Assembly: GCA_944470555.2 (NCBI GenBank)
Contig: OX104128.1
Coordinates: forward strand, 44,127,920 to 44,191,919
Length of the DNA stretch: 64,000 nucleotides
Source: Heterobilharzia americana
Taxonomy: Eukaryota > Platyhelminthes > Trematoda > Strigeidida > Schistosomatidae
Direction of reading: 5' to 3'
Below the pieces are notes generated by a model. It was not told the origin of the DNA. It ran no database searches and saw only the letters and a list, made by a program, of their open reading frames with translations. A program made the position numbers and the translations under genes. This document shows positions 12,001 through 24,800 of this stretch, piece by piece (the stretch's first letter is position 1; each line of letters starts with the position of its first letter).

Positions 12001-15000
12001 CTTGTGGTGTACTAGTTTGCGAGAGAATACAGAGATGACACAAAATTGGACAGTGAAGTAGAAGCCATTTCCATTCGTATCATAAAATGAAACAGATTAC
12101 TCAATATTCATCATCGCCAAGCATGAAGCTAATGCTTCTAGCGTTGAAAATAGTTAAATGGATGGGATACAGCAACAGTTTATCATTCAATGAAATCTTT
12201 TCAGATGACGACCAAGAGCTTAAAATATTAATTTTCACTTTAGTCACTTATTTTCTTTTCATTTCATTAAGATTAGTTTTAGACACCGCAGCACTGAATC
12301 TTAGTACTCATTTCTAGACTTTCTTAGCATATTTTCCTGATAATTTTAGTTATGGAAGAAACAGTGTAGTTTACTGCACTGTTTATGCGATTATTTGGCT
12401 GTTGTACAAAGTTTTATTGAATGAGGACTTCCAGAATATTCTCAAGATTTTCAGGCAACTATCCTATTATCTGCAAATGCGGTAGAATTCAAATATCTGG
12501 GAAATTGGGTTTCTTATTTCCAGTAAAACTGCAACTTCTTCCAGTGAGTTAGTGAAAAGTGAATGGGTACTAAAAACCTGATACTGTTACAATATGTAAC
12601 TATACTTATGTAGAAAATGGTATTTCTAAGGTCTGTTTACAGTAAGATGCTTTGATTTACAGTACGAAGTGGAGATTTTATATCATTTCACATCATTTTT
12701 AAATCCCAATATTCTCTTCTCAAAGGTAAATAAAATATTTTTGCTCTGTATATCTTCACGTTTACTGTAGCGGTGTTAATTGTCTTCTAAGCTGGTACAC
12801 TTACTTTCGTCTCCTGTGAGTATTACTCCACACTGATATTTTAAACAATCGCAAAATCTTGACAGAAATCCATTCAGACTCTTTTAAAACACCATTAAAC
12901 AACAGTTTTGGTCATCCAAGTACAATTTCGAATGTAAGAATTTATTCTTTATTTTCCATCTTTATATTTACACATTTATAACTATAAATGATTATGCCGT
13001 TACCTCTCCTAAACGACAGTTACTCATAATTATAGTTCTTCTAGTGAACAGATATTAGCTTTATTTAATGATAACAACGGTAACCTGAGTATTTATCTCA
13101 AATATGAAACATAAGAAGACTGTGACGTAATTTACTCTTCTTATATAAACATTTGTATCCTTTAACAATAATTTTAAAAATGCGGTGAACTTGATACAAT
13201 ATGTCATTCCAAATTGTTTCGAATGTCTATTCCTTTTGTCCGTTCAGTAATGACGCGTTTCAAGGTAAAGATAGATATTAAGATGCTACCGATTTCGGAT
13301 AAATTCCATTTGTTTTTTTTGTCATAATCATACAATGATAAATGAGACTTCTGCTTTAATTTATAAAGGTAAACTGAAATGATCGTCTGCACACCAGTCG
13401 CCATTTTCATTTTTTAAACACCTCATACTATCTTTAAAGAGTGATCAGATAGTTTTTTTAATCAAGATATGTAAAACACAAAAAGTGAAGATAAAATATG
13501 CTTACCTTATTTCAGTGGATTTATAGTGCTGTTGACGCAATTAAGGTATCAGACATTTTCATTCACCCAAATAAGCAACTAATGTAATCACGGTAAGCTT
13601 CAGGTTTTGTTAGCGCTTACTTTTCATAGTCTAGTCATTAGACAATTCATCTAGTGGTTTAGAGATTGTCAGTTTGCACTGTGCAGAAAGAGGGTTTCAT
13701 TTCAAATTTAGTCATTCTCACAGGTGACTGAATAAAGTTATTTCCGGTAACAAAGTTTCCCAAATACTTTCTTACTCTGATATTTGAGTCTATCTTCCAT
13801 TTTCAGAATTTTTACTTAAAATTGCAGCATTGTATTCAAAAAAATTAAGGAGACCAAATAACCGCTACAGTAAAAGCCGTACTTTTACAAACTTTCGGAA
13901 TATTTCAACTGTATGGGTGTAAAGATACCTATTCCACAGCGGTTATAAACAATGTAGTAAAAGAGGGGATTACGCAGCATCTCTGAACATCGACCTGATT
14001 AAACAGCTTACAAAATAATAATGAAAACTAAGAACCAACAAACTGAAGGTTTGGTAGAGTTGAAATTACTAATCAGTTGATAATAATTGGATACTTTGTC
14101 GCTAACCCAATGGTCATATTTATTGAACTGACAAATGGTGTCGGTCATGTGTACCACAGTAACCTATTACTGAATAAGGTAAGCTGAAATAACAAACGAC
14201 AGATTGTACGAAAACACGTAATGCTTTATCCTTTTTATTGAGATAAATTCTAATCCATTTGAAGTCATAATGCAGTAAATTTATCTAGCTGATTTTTTGA
14301 ACTGATTCGTAGGTCGTAAAGTGAATCTTTAAAAAGAATACTTTACCATACAATAACCTTTTAATCTAGCTTCATTTCTCAAAAGCTCTTGTTTTCAAAG
14401 CTGTATCAATTTGTACAAAAAATCACTGACGGAGAATAACTCCAACCAAATTTTTAGAGTTGATATGTTCACTATTATTATCATTATTGGTTTTTCTCTA
14501 TTGTTTGCTTCTTCTGATTGATCTGTTTGAAGGTTTCACGGATTGAAAAGGCAGAGTGACATCTTGGCTATGTGATTTTTCAACCTGCCTGCACATCTGT
14601 TTCTGTGACTTCGTTTATGTACAAGCAAATATCCGTGAACTAAAACTGCGGTCTACTTGATTCAAAAATATTTAGGTCCTTAGGTTTTTGACATCTGGTC
14701 ATTATACTCGCGCTTAAAAGATGTTCGAGGAGTTATGGACTCATTGTTAAACGGAACACGATAACAAACGACACCTGAAATTACCTTATTGGCCTTATAA
14801 TGTCACTTTGAAAATGATTTATTTCTTTGTCACTAATTTATAGTTTAAAGGGACAGATTTCAAACTATCGAACTCTAAAGTCTCTTTTCAGTGCATCAAA
14901 TTTAATCCGTGCATTTCACTGAGGCGCCTCTTAGGACACTCCCAAACTGGATGCGACGCCAAACCTTAATACCAAGTGCTTAAACCAATTTGGTGAATAT

Positions 15001-15420
15001 GTAGCATCTACTCACATAAACTGGAAAACGCTAATCTCTAACCACTGACGGTTTCAGGCTGCAGGATTATGAAAAGACAAATAGTTTGTGGACTATTCTT
15101 TTCAGTAACTTCTTTTTATTACTGCATGACCTTGTGAACTAAAAATCAATCATTGATAATCATTAGCTTATTAGTTTGTAACTTATTACAACTATAACAA
15201 TGAGACTGTGTATTCGATCATGATCTTCTGCGTCAGACTGCCTTCATCCATTGAGAAAGTCATATAAGTATTTAGGAGGTCTGATGTCACGTGTTTGAAG
15301 ATAACAGGAGTCATTATTTGTTACATAATATCGTTTCCAAACATAGTCTTTGATGTTGGTTGTACTAAGCAATCTTAGCTGGCTGGTCTAATCGTGAACC
15401 TTTCATTGTCTTTTTAGACA
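9061..15420. other. Gene-poor stretch; nothing assignable
   Basis: AT-rich DNA with isolated ORFs of up to 125 codons (10672-11049 minus, 12087-12317 plus, 13204-13410 minus). None has a known domain, repeat partner in the window, or convincing splice context. Some is probably old, unrecognisable transposon. Confidence 0.5.
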
Positions 15421-15424
15421 GCAT

Positions 15425-15605
15425 TATCAGCACCAACGTGACTCAGTGGCTAAGTGGCTGACTCTCTGACATTTGAAACAAGCGGTTCTGGGCTCAAGTC
15501 TAAGTAGGAACAACATCCCTCAATCGGTGACAGGTACACCTAATTAATGAGCCTCAAACAAGACGAAATCCTCTTCTTAGATTTCACTTCTAGCCATTAC
15601 CCCTC
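15425..15605 (+). mobile_element. tRNA-derived SINE with degenerate hammerhead (Smalpha-like)
   Basis: A box-A-like GTGACTCAGTGGCTAAGTGG is followed by a box-B-like GGGCTCAAGTCT, then a hammerhead remnant: TTAATGA in place of CTGATGA, a stem-II region, intact GACGAAA, and the downstream TTAGATTTCACTTCTAGCCA that also follows the hammerhead at 34.2 kb. Two core changes should abolish cleavage. Confidence 0.65.
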
Positions 15606-16183
15606 ATTAAAATCAAAACTGGAAATACCGGCAATACTAAGGCATCCACAAAAGAAACATACCAATATCGGTTGATTAATTCAATCCAATCAGTGACGAA
15701 GATTTACAAGCTATAAAATCAAAATCATTGTTGAAATAACTCCAAAAGTTCCATTGAGGCAGTACTACTCTTGCCTTATTTTCTTTAAAAATCAAATGTT
15801 CCAGCATTTATCGTTTTTTCTTCATTACTTTTATTTGCGTTTCAGGTTAAGTTTATTTTGTTTCTAAGAATGCATCAATTAATTCATTACTATGGCATAA
15901 TGAAAGGCCATTTTGTTGCTGTGCAGAATTGTTCTGACAGTCAAATTTATTGTTGTATTTTAGTTTCTCTAGAAATTTGTTACCGAAGTTTTCCAATGTA
16001 TCTCTCATGTGCCATAACATACCTTGCAAGCTAGAAGACCTGTCAGTACGCAATACTAACTATAAACTTTAGTTAGTGGCTAGTGTGGCAAATATAAAGA
16101 CTAGCAATGCATTATTTTCTTAACGGAAACTTGCATATCGTAGTTTTTAAGTCGTTAACAAGTAGTGTGAAGCAAACCACATG

Positions 16184-16209
16184 ATATATATATATATATA
16201 TATATATAT
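16184..16209. repeat. (TA)n microsatellite
   Basis: About 13 TA units. Confidence 0.9.
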
Positions 16210-16399
16210 TGCTGGTGTAAAGTCATCTTCTGGGATAAAAGTAGTTTCGATCACAGGGTAACATCAGTTCAAGAATCATCTAAAGTCTCGGAGCCTTAAA
16301 TGCTATTTCGTCAGTCCGTGATGAAAACTACTTTGAAGCTGACTACTCTACACAAACCACCAATTACTTCAGGTGCTCTTTAATGACACTTTTCAAGAT

Positions 16400-16720
16400 G
16401 GAAATACTGAAGTTTAAGGGAGAATTACTTAAATATGGATTTGGTGAAGTCGGGTGTGATAGCATAAAGTCACCTGCGACATGGTGTGGTGATCATGATT
16501 TATTATTAGTTGGTAGTAGTGGAAAATTACGGATCACTGGCTCTTAGTTCAGAGGCTAGAATATAACAGGCTTACCATGAGACCTTATGGTCGTGGTTGG
16601 GTCCAATCAGTCATGGCGTCGTGATGTGTACTGCTGAGGAGTCCCAGACTAGGACGAAATCACTGTTAAGCACTTTCGAACTTTCAATGATTCTCCATAT
16701 GATATTGATCCGTGATGAAA
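16400..16720 (+). mobile_element. Schistosome repeat with hammerhead-like core
   Basis: Contains CTGAGGA (16634-16640), a stem-loop GTCC...GGAC (16641-16655) and GAAA (16656-16659), which together give the complete conserved core CUGANGA / stem II / GAAA. The flanking sequence (GGATCACTGGCTCTTAGTTC and following) is typical of a dispersed schistosome repeat as I recall it. Stems I and III have drifted, so activity is unlikely in this copy. Confidence 0.6.
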
Positions 16721-17639
16721 ACTAGATTCAGGAAATATATATATACATATTGTATTGAGGACTAATTGTAACATATTACAATGTCCAGTACAAGAAAAAC
16801 GTTCACTCAATAGATTGTATAAAGTAACTTGGAGATTAAAAATTTACCATATACCATAAGTTTCTTGAATCTCCCTCATAACATTCTCATGCGTCTCTCA
16901 TTGGATTCTAACAAATACCCTATGAAATCGTTTTATATTTGTCGTCGTAACTCCCAATGCAGTGATGTGATTACCAACAACTGTTTGGATCGGTATTTTG
17001 TCGAGTCTTTCCAAAGCACTTAACGGAATATTTCAATTGTTATTATCAAAAGGTTGAAATCTCTCATGGTTGCCGATTTAACAATGCTAAGATTTGAGCA
17101 ACTGTGACTTGCAGGACTTCACAATACACTGAAACATTACTTATATCCTCTTGTATTTGACTTTTGATCGATTATCAAGAATATATTTGACAACCAAAAT
17201 GTCATCCTATTTATTTCTGATATGAGATTCTATTTGTTATGCAATAAAACTCTTTTTGTTAGCCGAAATACGATAAAAATCATAGCAGGATGTAAGTCAA
17301 GAGAAACGAACATATCCCTAATTTTGTTAAAAACTGAAAGTCTAAGTAAGGAATCCAACAGAGGCATGAGTTTGAAAGTATCCTGACCAACAATGGACTG
17401 GATGGTTTGTTGCACTTTTTCAGTAGAAATCATCATCATGTAACGTTATGCACAGTCCAAGCAAAGAAAGATGATGAAAGCCAGCATTGCCTTAATGATG
17501 ATACCTTAAGATGAAACAAATGTGAGTAGAATAGAGATGAGTTTGTTTGTAATCAGACCGTTCAGTATCAACAAACAAACTATACTTTTTGGATACCATG
17601 ATAGCGTCTGTAAATCTATTTTCGTTGTTCACTAGTGAC

Positions 17640-19836
17640 TGTTTGGCTGAATTCATTCAGGGAGTTCAAGAATTGGAATTTTGGTTTTCTCTTGAAGCAG
17701 AACTGGAAAGAAGGAACTCATCTGATACATAATCGTTAGAGGCCCTAAGTTCTGAGATATTTCTACTTCTGTAAATGTAAAAGTTCAATTTAGAAGTTTA
17801 ATGAACCAGACAAACTATCTGATTCTGACCTCAAACAAAAGTCTCGAACAATTTAAATCAACAATTTTGAACTGGTGTCTCCATTATATGCTAGAAGACT
17901 GTTGTCCAGAGAACATAAAGCTCAGCTCTATGAACTTTTGAAGAACAAGGAACTGTTATTGGTTCGTCCAAACGAGGGCTCGGGCCTAATTCTCCTGAGT
18001 TGCAACGGCTGTGTTGATAAACGTTCATCTATACTGCCAGATGGAAGTGAATTCTTTAGAGAAGCGCTTCAAAAGGATACAGTGTAGCAAGTATAGCGAA
18101 AACTGACAAAACTTTTGAAGAATTAGGATGAATCAATCATTAGTGAGGAGCTGTTCGAAAGACTAAAACATCTGGTTCAGTAACTCTTCGACTCTAAGAT
18201 CTTCAGAAAGTCCATTAGAAAAATGTTCCTCTCCATTCAGTTGTTGACACGAGGAATCCACCATGTCATGAAATTGCCAAGTGGTTAGTTGAAATTCTTT
18301 AGCCAGTGAAGAATGAAATCATTAGTTACAGTACTCTTGACTCCTCCGACTTCGTTAACTGCATAAAAAATATCAACATGGGTGGTAAGCGCACGTTATC
18401 ATTGGATTTCACATCGCTCATAAAAATGTCCGTTTTACGAAAACAATCTGCCTTCTGTGTGATTATATTGAGATCGACAAGCTTGAAATTGGGATTCCTA
18501 AACATTGTCTGAAGGAGTTTCTCCTATGATGTACCTTTGGAATGTAAGTTAGACTCGATAATGAACTTTACCAATAAATGGATGGGGTAGCAATGAGTTC
18601 CCCATTGGGTCCTCTCCTAGCTGATTTCTTCATAACCAATCTAGAGAACAGTAAACTACGTCCATTGATCTACCGATTCCATCCATATAAAAGATGCATG
18701 GATAACATTTTCACCTTCTGTGAGGAGGATAGTAACCCTGAAAAAAATACTACGAAAGTCCACTGAAAGTCATTAGTAAAATAAATTCACCACGGAAACT
18801 GAAAATAATTCGGAATTCCACTTCCCGGACATTCTATTGAAAGGAAGACACAATGGTTACCTAAGGAAATCGACTTACAGAAAATAAACCTGGTATTGTT
18901 AATATACTCATCTTCAAAGCTGGGTTCCACTATTCACGAAAAGAAAATTTATTCACTATGCACACAAATTAGAAGGGTTTCTACGGATGATTCAGTAAAT
19001 GAGGAGCTGGAAGTACTTCGAAGAGTGTTAATAAAGAACGATTATCCTTCAAGATCCACTAAGAGGAAAATAAAGCCTAAAAATGTCAAAGACGAAGCCC
19101 CTACTGTTCCAAAAAACATTGTTTGTGAATATTCGATTCAAGCCAGATACATCAGCAGAGATACCAAAGAAGCAATTGTGCAAAACACTGAAGAAGACCT
19201 TTCCCACTCAGTCTCGCATTATGTTCTCCAGTCAACAATTGATTCGAGGGTATGTAAAGGATAAAATATGGCTTTGAGCCATCGCCATTTGTCCTTGCCA
19301 ATTCACCTGCTTTTGTCGAGCTGGTTACATACGTCTCACAAACGTGTTCTATACAAACGCATCTTCGAACACCATTTTGTATATCTGTCTAAAAGGCAGT
19401 ATAAAGCCGTCAGCAGTTCGGTTCTTGATAATTTGGTTATCTCTGGTCACTGAGCTCCACAAGAGTCTTCTTTCAAAGTCATTTATGAAGGGAAGACAAA
19501 CATTTCGAAGGGAGTATGTATTCGCCATCTCAGTACAACAGAGGCTGTGCCAGTCCAGCATTACAAGACAGACCTTTGTGTTCAGGAATGATATATTCAA
19601 TCTGTAATTTTGTCTTGGTCATAATCTCCCTGAGACAGTTTATTCACTTCTTTGTTTAATTGCTTATGGTCCTCTAAACAATTTTTGATGACCTTAATTT
19701 GACTTTCTAACCGTTATCACCTTGTGAGTTTGACGACAGTTTTTGATGGCTATATTGACCCATTAGTTGTTGGTGGATACAGATTTTGTTGTAATTATGA
19801 TTATGGTGTACAGGTTTTGAAAAATGATTCGTCGAA
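17640..19836 (+). mobile_element. Penelope-like element, RT plus GIY-YIG, broken
   Basis: Order of parts: N-terminal region (MNQTNYLILTSNKSLEQF, about 17800-17870), then 17875-18087 with NKELLLVRPNEGSGLILL (the PLE 'DKGSGVV' block). The RT follows at 18290-18770 with the motif-B equivalent MSSPLGPLLADFF and motif C changed to CMDNIFTF, so the second catalytic Asp is Asn. The C-terminal linker is at 18900-19080, and the GIY-YIG endonuclease at 19270-19450 has AGYIRLTN and YKRIFEHHFVYL read across two frames. Numerous stops and shifts. This GIY-YIG lineage differs from the one at 5.1 kb. The segment 19088-19836 recurs inverted at 37925-38672. Confidence 0.82.
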
Positions 19837-21379
19837 AGGGAAATTTTCTTGTTTGAATTATATTTTATGGCATTTCAATTCCCGGAATAAAACTCTGCTA
19901 AGTGTGTAGATGGCAGTTTGCAAAGAACGACCAAATTAACGAAATGCATTTGTAGAAAAGCCTGAAAAGCTAACGTCATCCCCAAGCATAATTAAATTTT
20001 CTAATAGGTCGTCTTTCAAAGAACCGCCTTTTCTATTTTCATAGACTCAAGTATTAAGTGAAATTGGGTTTGAAGATAATTGTGCAAGCGTTGGCCTTCA
20101 CATATCTGTATTCAGTTAATATTGATTTATAATGAAGTAGCATATTAAACTCAGCACTATCCTCTTTGGCATATTATTTCTCAACAAGTTCACTCCCAGA
20201 ACAATACTTTCAGACGAAACAGTTGTTGCATCGGAATGATGTTGATAATAACAGTATTTAAGGTAATAATGTGAAATAGTCAGCTGGTTCTGGATGGGCG
20301 TCCGGTCCATAATGAAGTATCAACAGAAATGCAAGCGTAATTTTGCTGCTGGTGGTGGTTCATTCAGACGGTACAAAAATCTACAACTCCAGCTCAGCGT
20401 CTGACGGATACTTTTTTGAACCGAAAATTCCATTTCCATATAACGTAACACTTTGTCCCTGCTTTTTTATTGACTCGAGAAACAGAAAATTGAAAACAGT
20501 TTAAAAATGCGCCAGAGTACATGATATGTTCAAAGTACATATTTAAATGAATAAAATAAATTGAAAAGAAAGAATTTGATGGAAAATGTTCAGTGGATAA
20601 ATTTGGTAGCCCAAGGTTCAAGCAGGCCTCCGAAGATCACAGACATAATATTTTAACAAACATAACTGATAAAATAACTCAAATAAGTTGTTTATTTTCA
20701 AATAACACCCTATTCATCATTTATTACCATTGTCATTCTCATATGATAATTACTTATTACTACTACCATTACTAAATGTTCCTATCACATGATTTGCAAG
20801 GTTTGTAAAAGAATAATGTAATCAGGGAGAATAGCATTTTATGGTGAAGTCAATGGAAGGTAGGATAACTTCATAATAATCAAGTCTCTACACTAGTCAA
20901 AATGTACTATTACATGATATTTGTTGTTACTGCTGTTCCAATTTTCTGTTTGATTTAATACACAGCAGGATTTTGATCGGTTCTTAAAGTTAAATGTATA
21001 AATGCGGTCAGTTATATTATACATTAACATTTAGTTGAATAAAAAAGCTTTTAATACCAATGTGATTACATTTAATCTAGTGCATGCTACTATGCGTTGG
21101 TTAAGTTCATTATGCTTAAAAATGTATAATGATTCTGTTCACACTAATGTGAAAGTTACAGTTGTCTGTGTAGAAGTAATCACTGTTCTTGACAGCCTCT
21201 AGCTTAGCATGGTTTATGACGAGAAAATGGTCAAAAGACTTGCATGTACTACAGCAGATTTCACCTAATTTTACTCACAAAAGTTTCAATAACCACTAAA
21301 GTCAATCATTCAAAACGAAACTATACGTTGATTAATCATTGTAGAGCAACCAATCTCATGTTGTCTAGTCATGTGTGCT
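19837..21379. other. Non-coding; nothing assigned
   Basis: Short ORFs only (20116-20310, 20394-20621 minus; 20593-20775 plus). No motif or repeat partner recognised. Confidence 0.45.
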
Positions 21380-21645
21380 GACTGGATTGTATTGATTATT
21401 TTGCAATGTGGCTATCAAGCTGGAAGGTTCACCATCACGGTGCACTTTGATCGATGTTACATGGTTAGAGCCAGCAGCAGGAAGCCGTGGACTTAGGTTT
21501 CGTGCTTGCTGGCACTCATCAGCAATGTGTATCTGCAACCTAGGGGGAAATGGTGCCCCCAATGAGATTCAAACCCGCATCACCCAATGTTGCAGTCAGC
21601 GATGTTACCACTGTGCTATTAGGGCTGGAACTGGCCTTCTGTAGA
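21380..21645 (-). mobile_element. tRNA-derived SINE with hammerhead core (Smalpha-like)
   Basis: Minus-strand reading: box A TAGCACAGTGGTAACATCG, box B GGGTTTGAATCTC, then a complete hammerhead core: CTGATGA (21522-21516), stem II GTGC-CAGCAA-GCAC (21515-21502, four perfect pairs) and GAAA (21501-21498). Stem III (CC...GG) and stem I are weak. The same unit, more decayed, ends the non-LTR copies at 43.9 and 59.8 kb. Smalpha SINEs with pol III promoters and hammerheads are established in Schistosoma; assignment to that family is by motif. Confidence 0.75.
21498..21522 (-). ncRNA. Hammerhead ribozyme core, intact conserved nucleotides
   Basis: All conserved core positions CUGAUGA, the C-G closing pair of stem II and GAAA are present. 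Cleavage would also need stems I and III, which are poor in this copy. Confidence 0.6.
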
Positions 21646-21714
21646 AATGGATTACACACATTGATTGATTGCTGGAAAGAAACCAATCTCATGTCTAGTT
21701 CTGTGTGGTTTTCG

Positions 21715-21895
21715 AATTAATGTAGAATATTCGTAGCTCAGGTGGATCGTCTTGGTTGCATTGTGTTCTCTGAACTAAGTTGCTCAATCGTAAAGCTTCC
21801 ATCGTCTTTCTGGACGACATCATCAGCACTTACTTCAGTATGAAGCTTCACGATTAAACACTCCAGCTCAAAGAACACTATACAACCAAGTTCTG
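21715..21895. repeat. Large inverted repeat of PLE-related sequence
   Basis: Arms of about 49 bp at 21751-21799 and 21842-21890 (CTTGGTTG... against ...CAACCAAG) face each other over a 42-bp loop. The left arm and flank match, in reverse, the PLE sequence around 5275-5315. Confidence 0.7.
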
Positions 21896-21899
21896 TGTG

Positions 21900-24800
21900 C
21901 ATATCCAAATCTGACGATTATTTTGTAATATCGCCAATGAGTTCTGAGGTTCACCATCGTGGTGCATCGCAGTGTAAACTGATTAACATAAATTCTGAGT
22001 ATGAAATGATATTCTGTCACAGTACTTTAGGTCATCATTCCAAGAAATTCAAAGACCTCATCAAAGCAGGATAAGATACTTATTCATCTTAAGCGTTTCT
22101 CCTTCGAATCGTGAGAAAAGGAATCAAATAATGGTTATTTAACTAGTGGCATTCATACACTTAAATATCAACACAAAAGATCACACGTTGCAATAACGAA
22201 ACTTCAAAATTAATCTGTCACATCACAATTATTGTTGTATTCGGAAAGTTTAGCAGAAATTGTTTGGTGCACACATATTTCTCATTCCTATGATTCCTAA
22301 AACGAAAGGAAAGACTCTTATTAAACCATCCCAGATTTACTTTTAAAGGTCTAAATCACAGAAATAAGTCCTGGTGACATCAATTATAAGATTAAAAATG
22401 GAGGCACAACAGCACATATATATACATTTCTTCAATTTGAGTACATAAAACTGGGTTAACATAAGCTATTTACAAATTATTGTTCCTCAGTTGTATATTT
22501 GTCATCCCACATAAGTTTATAAGTCAACTGATTAAAAATATGGTGTCATTGTTTTATTCTCACTATTGAAAAAGTCCAACTGACCAATTACACAATGTGG
22601 CGACTCAGCCAGACAACTCAACACTTTAGCATATTGGTGTTCCCCTAGCTTTGACACTTGGTCATAGACATTTCGTCACTAGTGAAAGTTCATGATGAGT
22701 TATCAACTATGTAAAGTAGTATAGTGATACTCATCATCAAACATCAGGGCTCAAGAACCAATCAAAACAATTATCATCCTTAACTACTGATATAGTGGTT
22801 TGTATATGATTTTAAGCTGTCATAAGCTTACCGATAGATTCCTTTAGTTATTTTTAGTTGTTTCTGAAATTCAAGTGCCTGATCCTTTTGCGCATATTTC
22901 TAAAGATCTTTGGATGTTACTTTTAGGAGAAGTTGTTGAGGTCTAATATTTTTATATTTAAAACAATAAACCACCAGCTGTTAACGATCTTTGTTCACAT
23001 AAAAATGTTTCTTCATACAACTAATTTCTTTTTCAAAAGAAATAAAAATATTTTTGAAAATTCAGATGAATAATAAAACTTAGTTAGAAAAACTTCAGCA
23101 AATCTGTTTTCAGGGAAAGTTTGGGGTAAATGTCACTCATTTAAAAGTTTAAGTTGGTTTATTGATTTCAAGAGAACAGGTGAAAAAATAAGAGTATTAG
23201 ACAGCTCTTTTGTCCAAGTTTTGCACCGCTTAGAAGCAAGCACCAAAGAAATTAGATGACTGTCGTAGTTTGTGGTGAATCGATAAAACTAGGAAAAGTA
23301 GACCGTTGGATTCCAACTAATTACTCGAAGAGTAATGTTCACAGCATGAAACCCTACAGTTTTATGGTTTACCCATCTTAGGGTAACCACCTGAGGAATC
23401 GCGAACTATCCAGTTCTCCTTTTTTTTTACTTGTTCTGTAACTGATACCATACCATGAAGAAACGATCCTGAAGAATTTTTCAGTCACATGAACATACAG
23501 TATGCTTTTGCCATATAATGAAAGCGTGTCAAATCGATAATGATCCCATCCGTTTTTTAAAGAATGAACAGTTTATTTTGCTTGCAGAACTGATTGTAAA
23601 ACTAAGGTTTACAGAGATAATATTGTTAATGAAGTTAAAATAAGAAATACAATATGTTTAGAGGGGAAAAAATTTTCCTCACAGCAATATAACCTTCAGT
23701 TATTAACCTATCTTCATGTTATATTGTGTTGTGTTATTTGTGATTAGCTGTTAAAGCAATACAACTGTAACTTATTGTGGTCAAGTTTTTTGTTACTGAG
23801 CTCCTGATACAATACAGCTGAACTCTACTACTTTCACAGTGAACTGAAGGTGACCAGTGTTATATTATGAATATACACAATAAGAGAAAGAACACAAAAA
23901 TAAAATTTTCAATGGGATAACAAATAGTGATTCAATCAGTTGCAGAACAAATACAGTTAAAAGCTGATGTGCTCAATTTTGTAATGATACTGCAGTGAAC
24001 AGACATAGAGGAGATTCAAATAAGTATTTGACTGAAAAAAACTCTTCTGGGAACAAGTTACTAGTATATTTTTTGCACTGTGATACATCCACTACGAAGA
24101 GCTATTAAATTCCCACAGTAGAGTTTAGAGAAGACTAATAGAATCTAAAAGCCTCAGTCAACTTGGGAAATGATGATAGAGAGTGACTACAATGTGTTTT
24201 GAGTATGAAGAAGAGCATAAAACGATCAATAGTATGCCTTATTTTGATACACTAGACTCCTTTAAAGAGAGTAGATGGTGCAATTAAAGCATTATTTATG
24301 CAGTAAGATGATGTCATTTTATTTCATAAGATTCTCATTAGCTACATGCAACTCAAATAAATGAGCAACCAATCACTGTAACAAAAATTAACATGACTTC
24401 TATGCAGCGTTCAGTTATTGTTTTGAAGATCAGCAACAGATCAGAAAGTGCGTAGATGTATATGGTAAGAACAGAGAAACGAACGTTTCCTAGGATTGAC
24501 CAGCAAGTATCTCAAATTCTACATCTCATGGGTTCATCCTTATTCAGCGGTGCTATAGCTCACCACTTCTATCGGTCATCAAACAGACTCAATAAGTTCC
24601 TTCATAATAATTAAAAGACAGAAGATTTCGCACTCAGTTCAAATGGTGGAAATCATAACCGTCCAACAGCTGCAACAGGAACTGTGTGTTACAAAGAAGG
24701 TGATTATCAGTTAATTATTCCCCTGGTTAATAATCTTCATCGTCTAACCTTTTCAAAAATATTTCAGAATCTTGATTTATGCCTGTTCCTACCTACTTTC

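Noticed and set aside
12087..12317. 76-codon plus ORF with a hydrophobic segment
   Set aside because: No family signature or supporting context.
19349..19600. 83-codon ORF antisense to the PLE, identical to one at 38155-38406
   Set aside because: Its identity is explained by the duplicated PLE cassette it overlaps.
22660..22700. GACGAAAT on the minus strand near a CATGATGA-like word, resembling a hammerhead
   Set aside because: The CUGANGA box is missing and the spacing does not fit a hammerhead.
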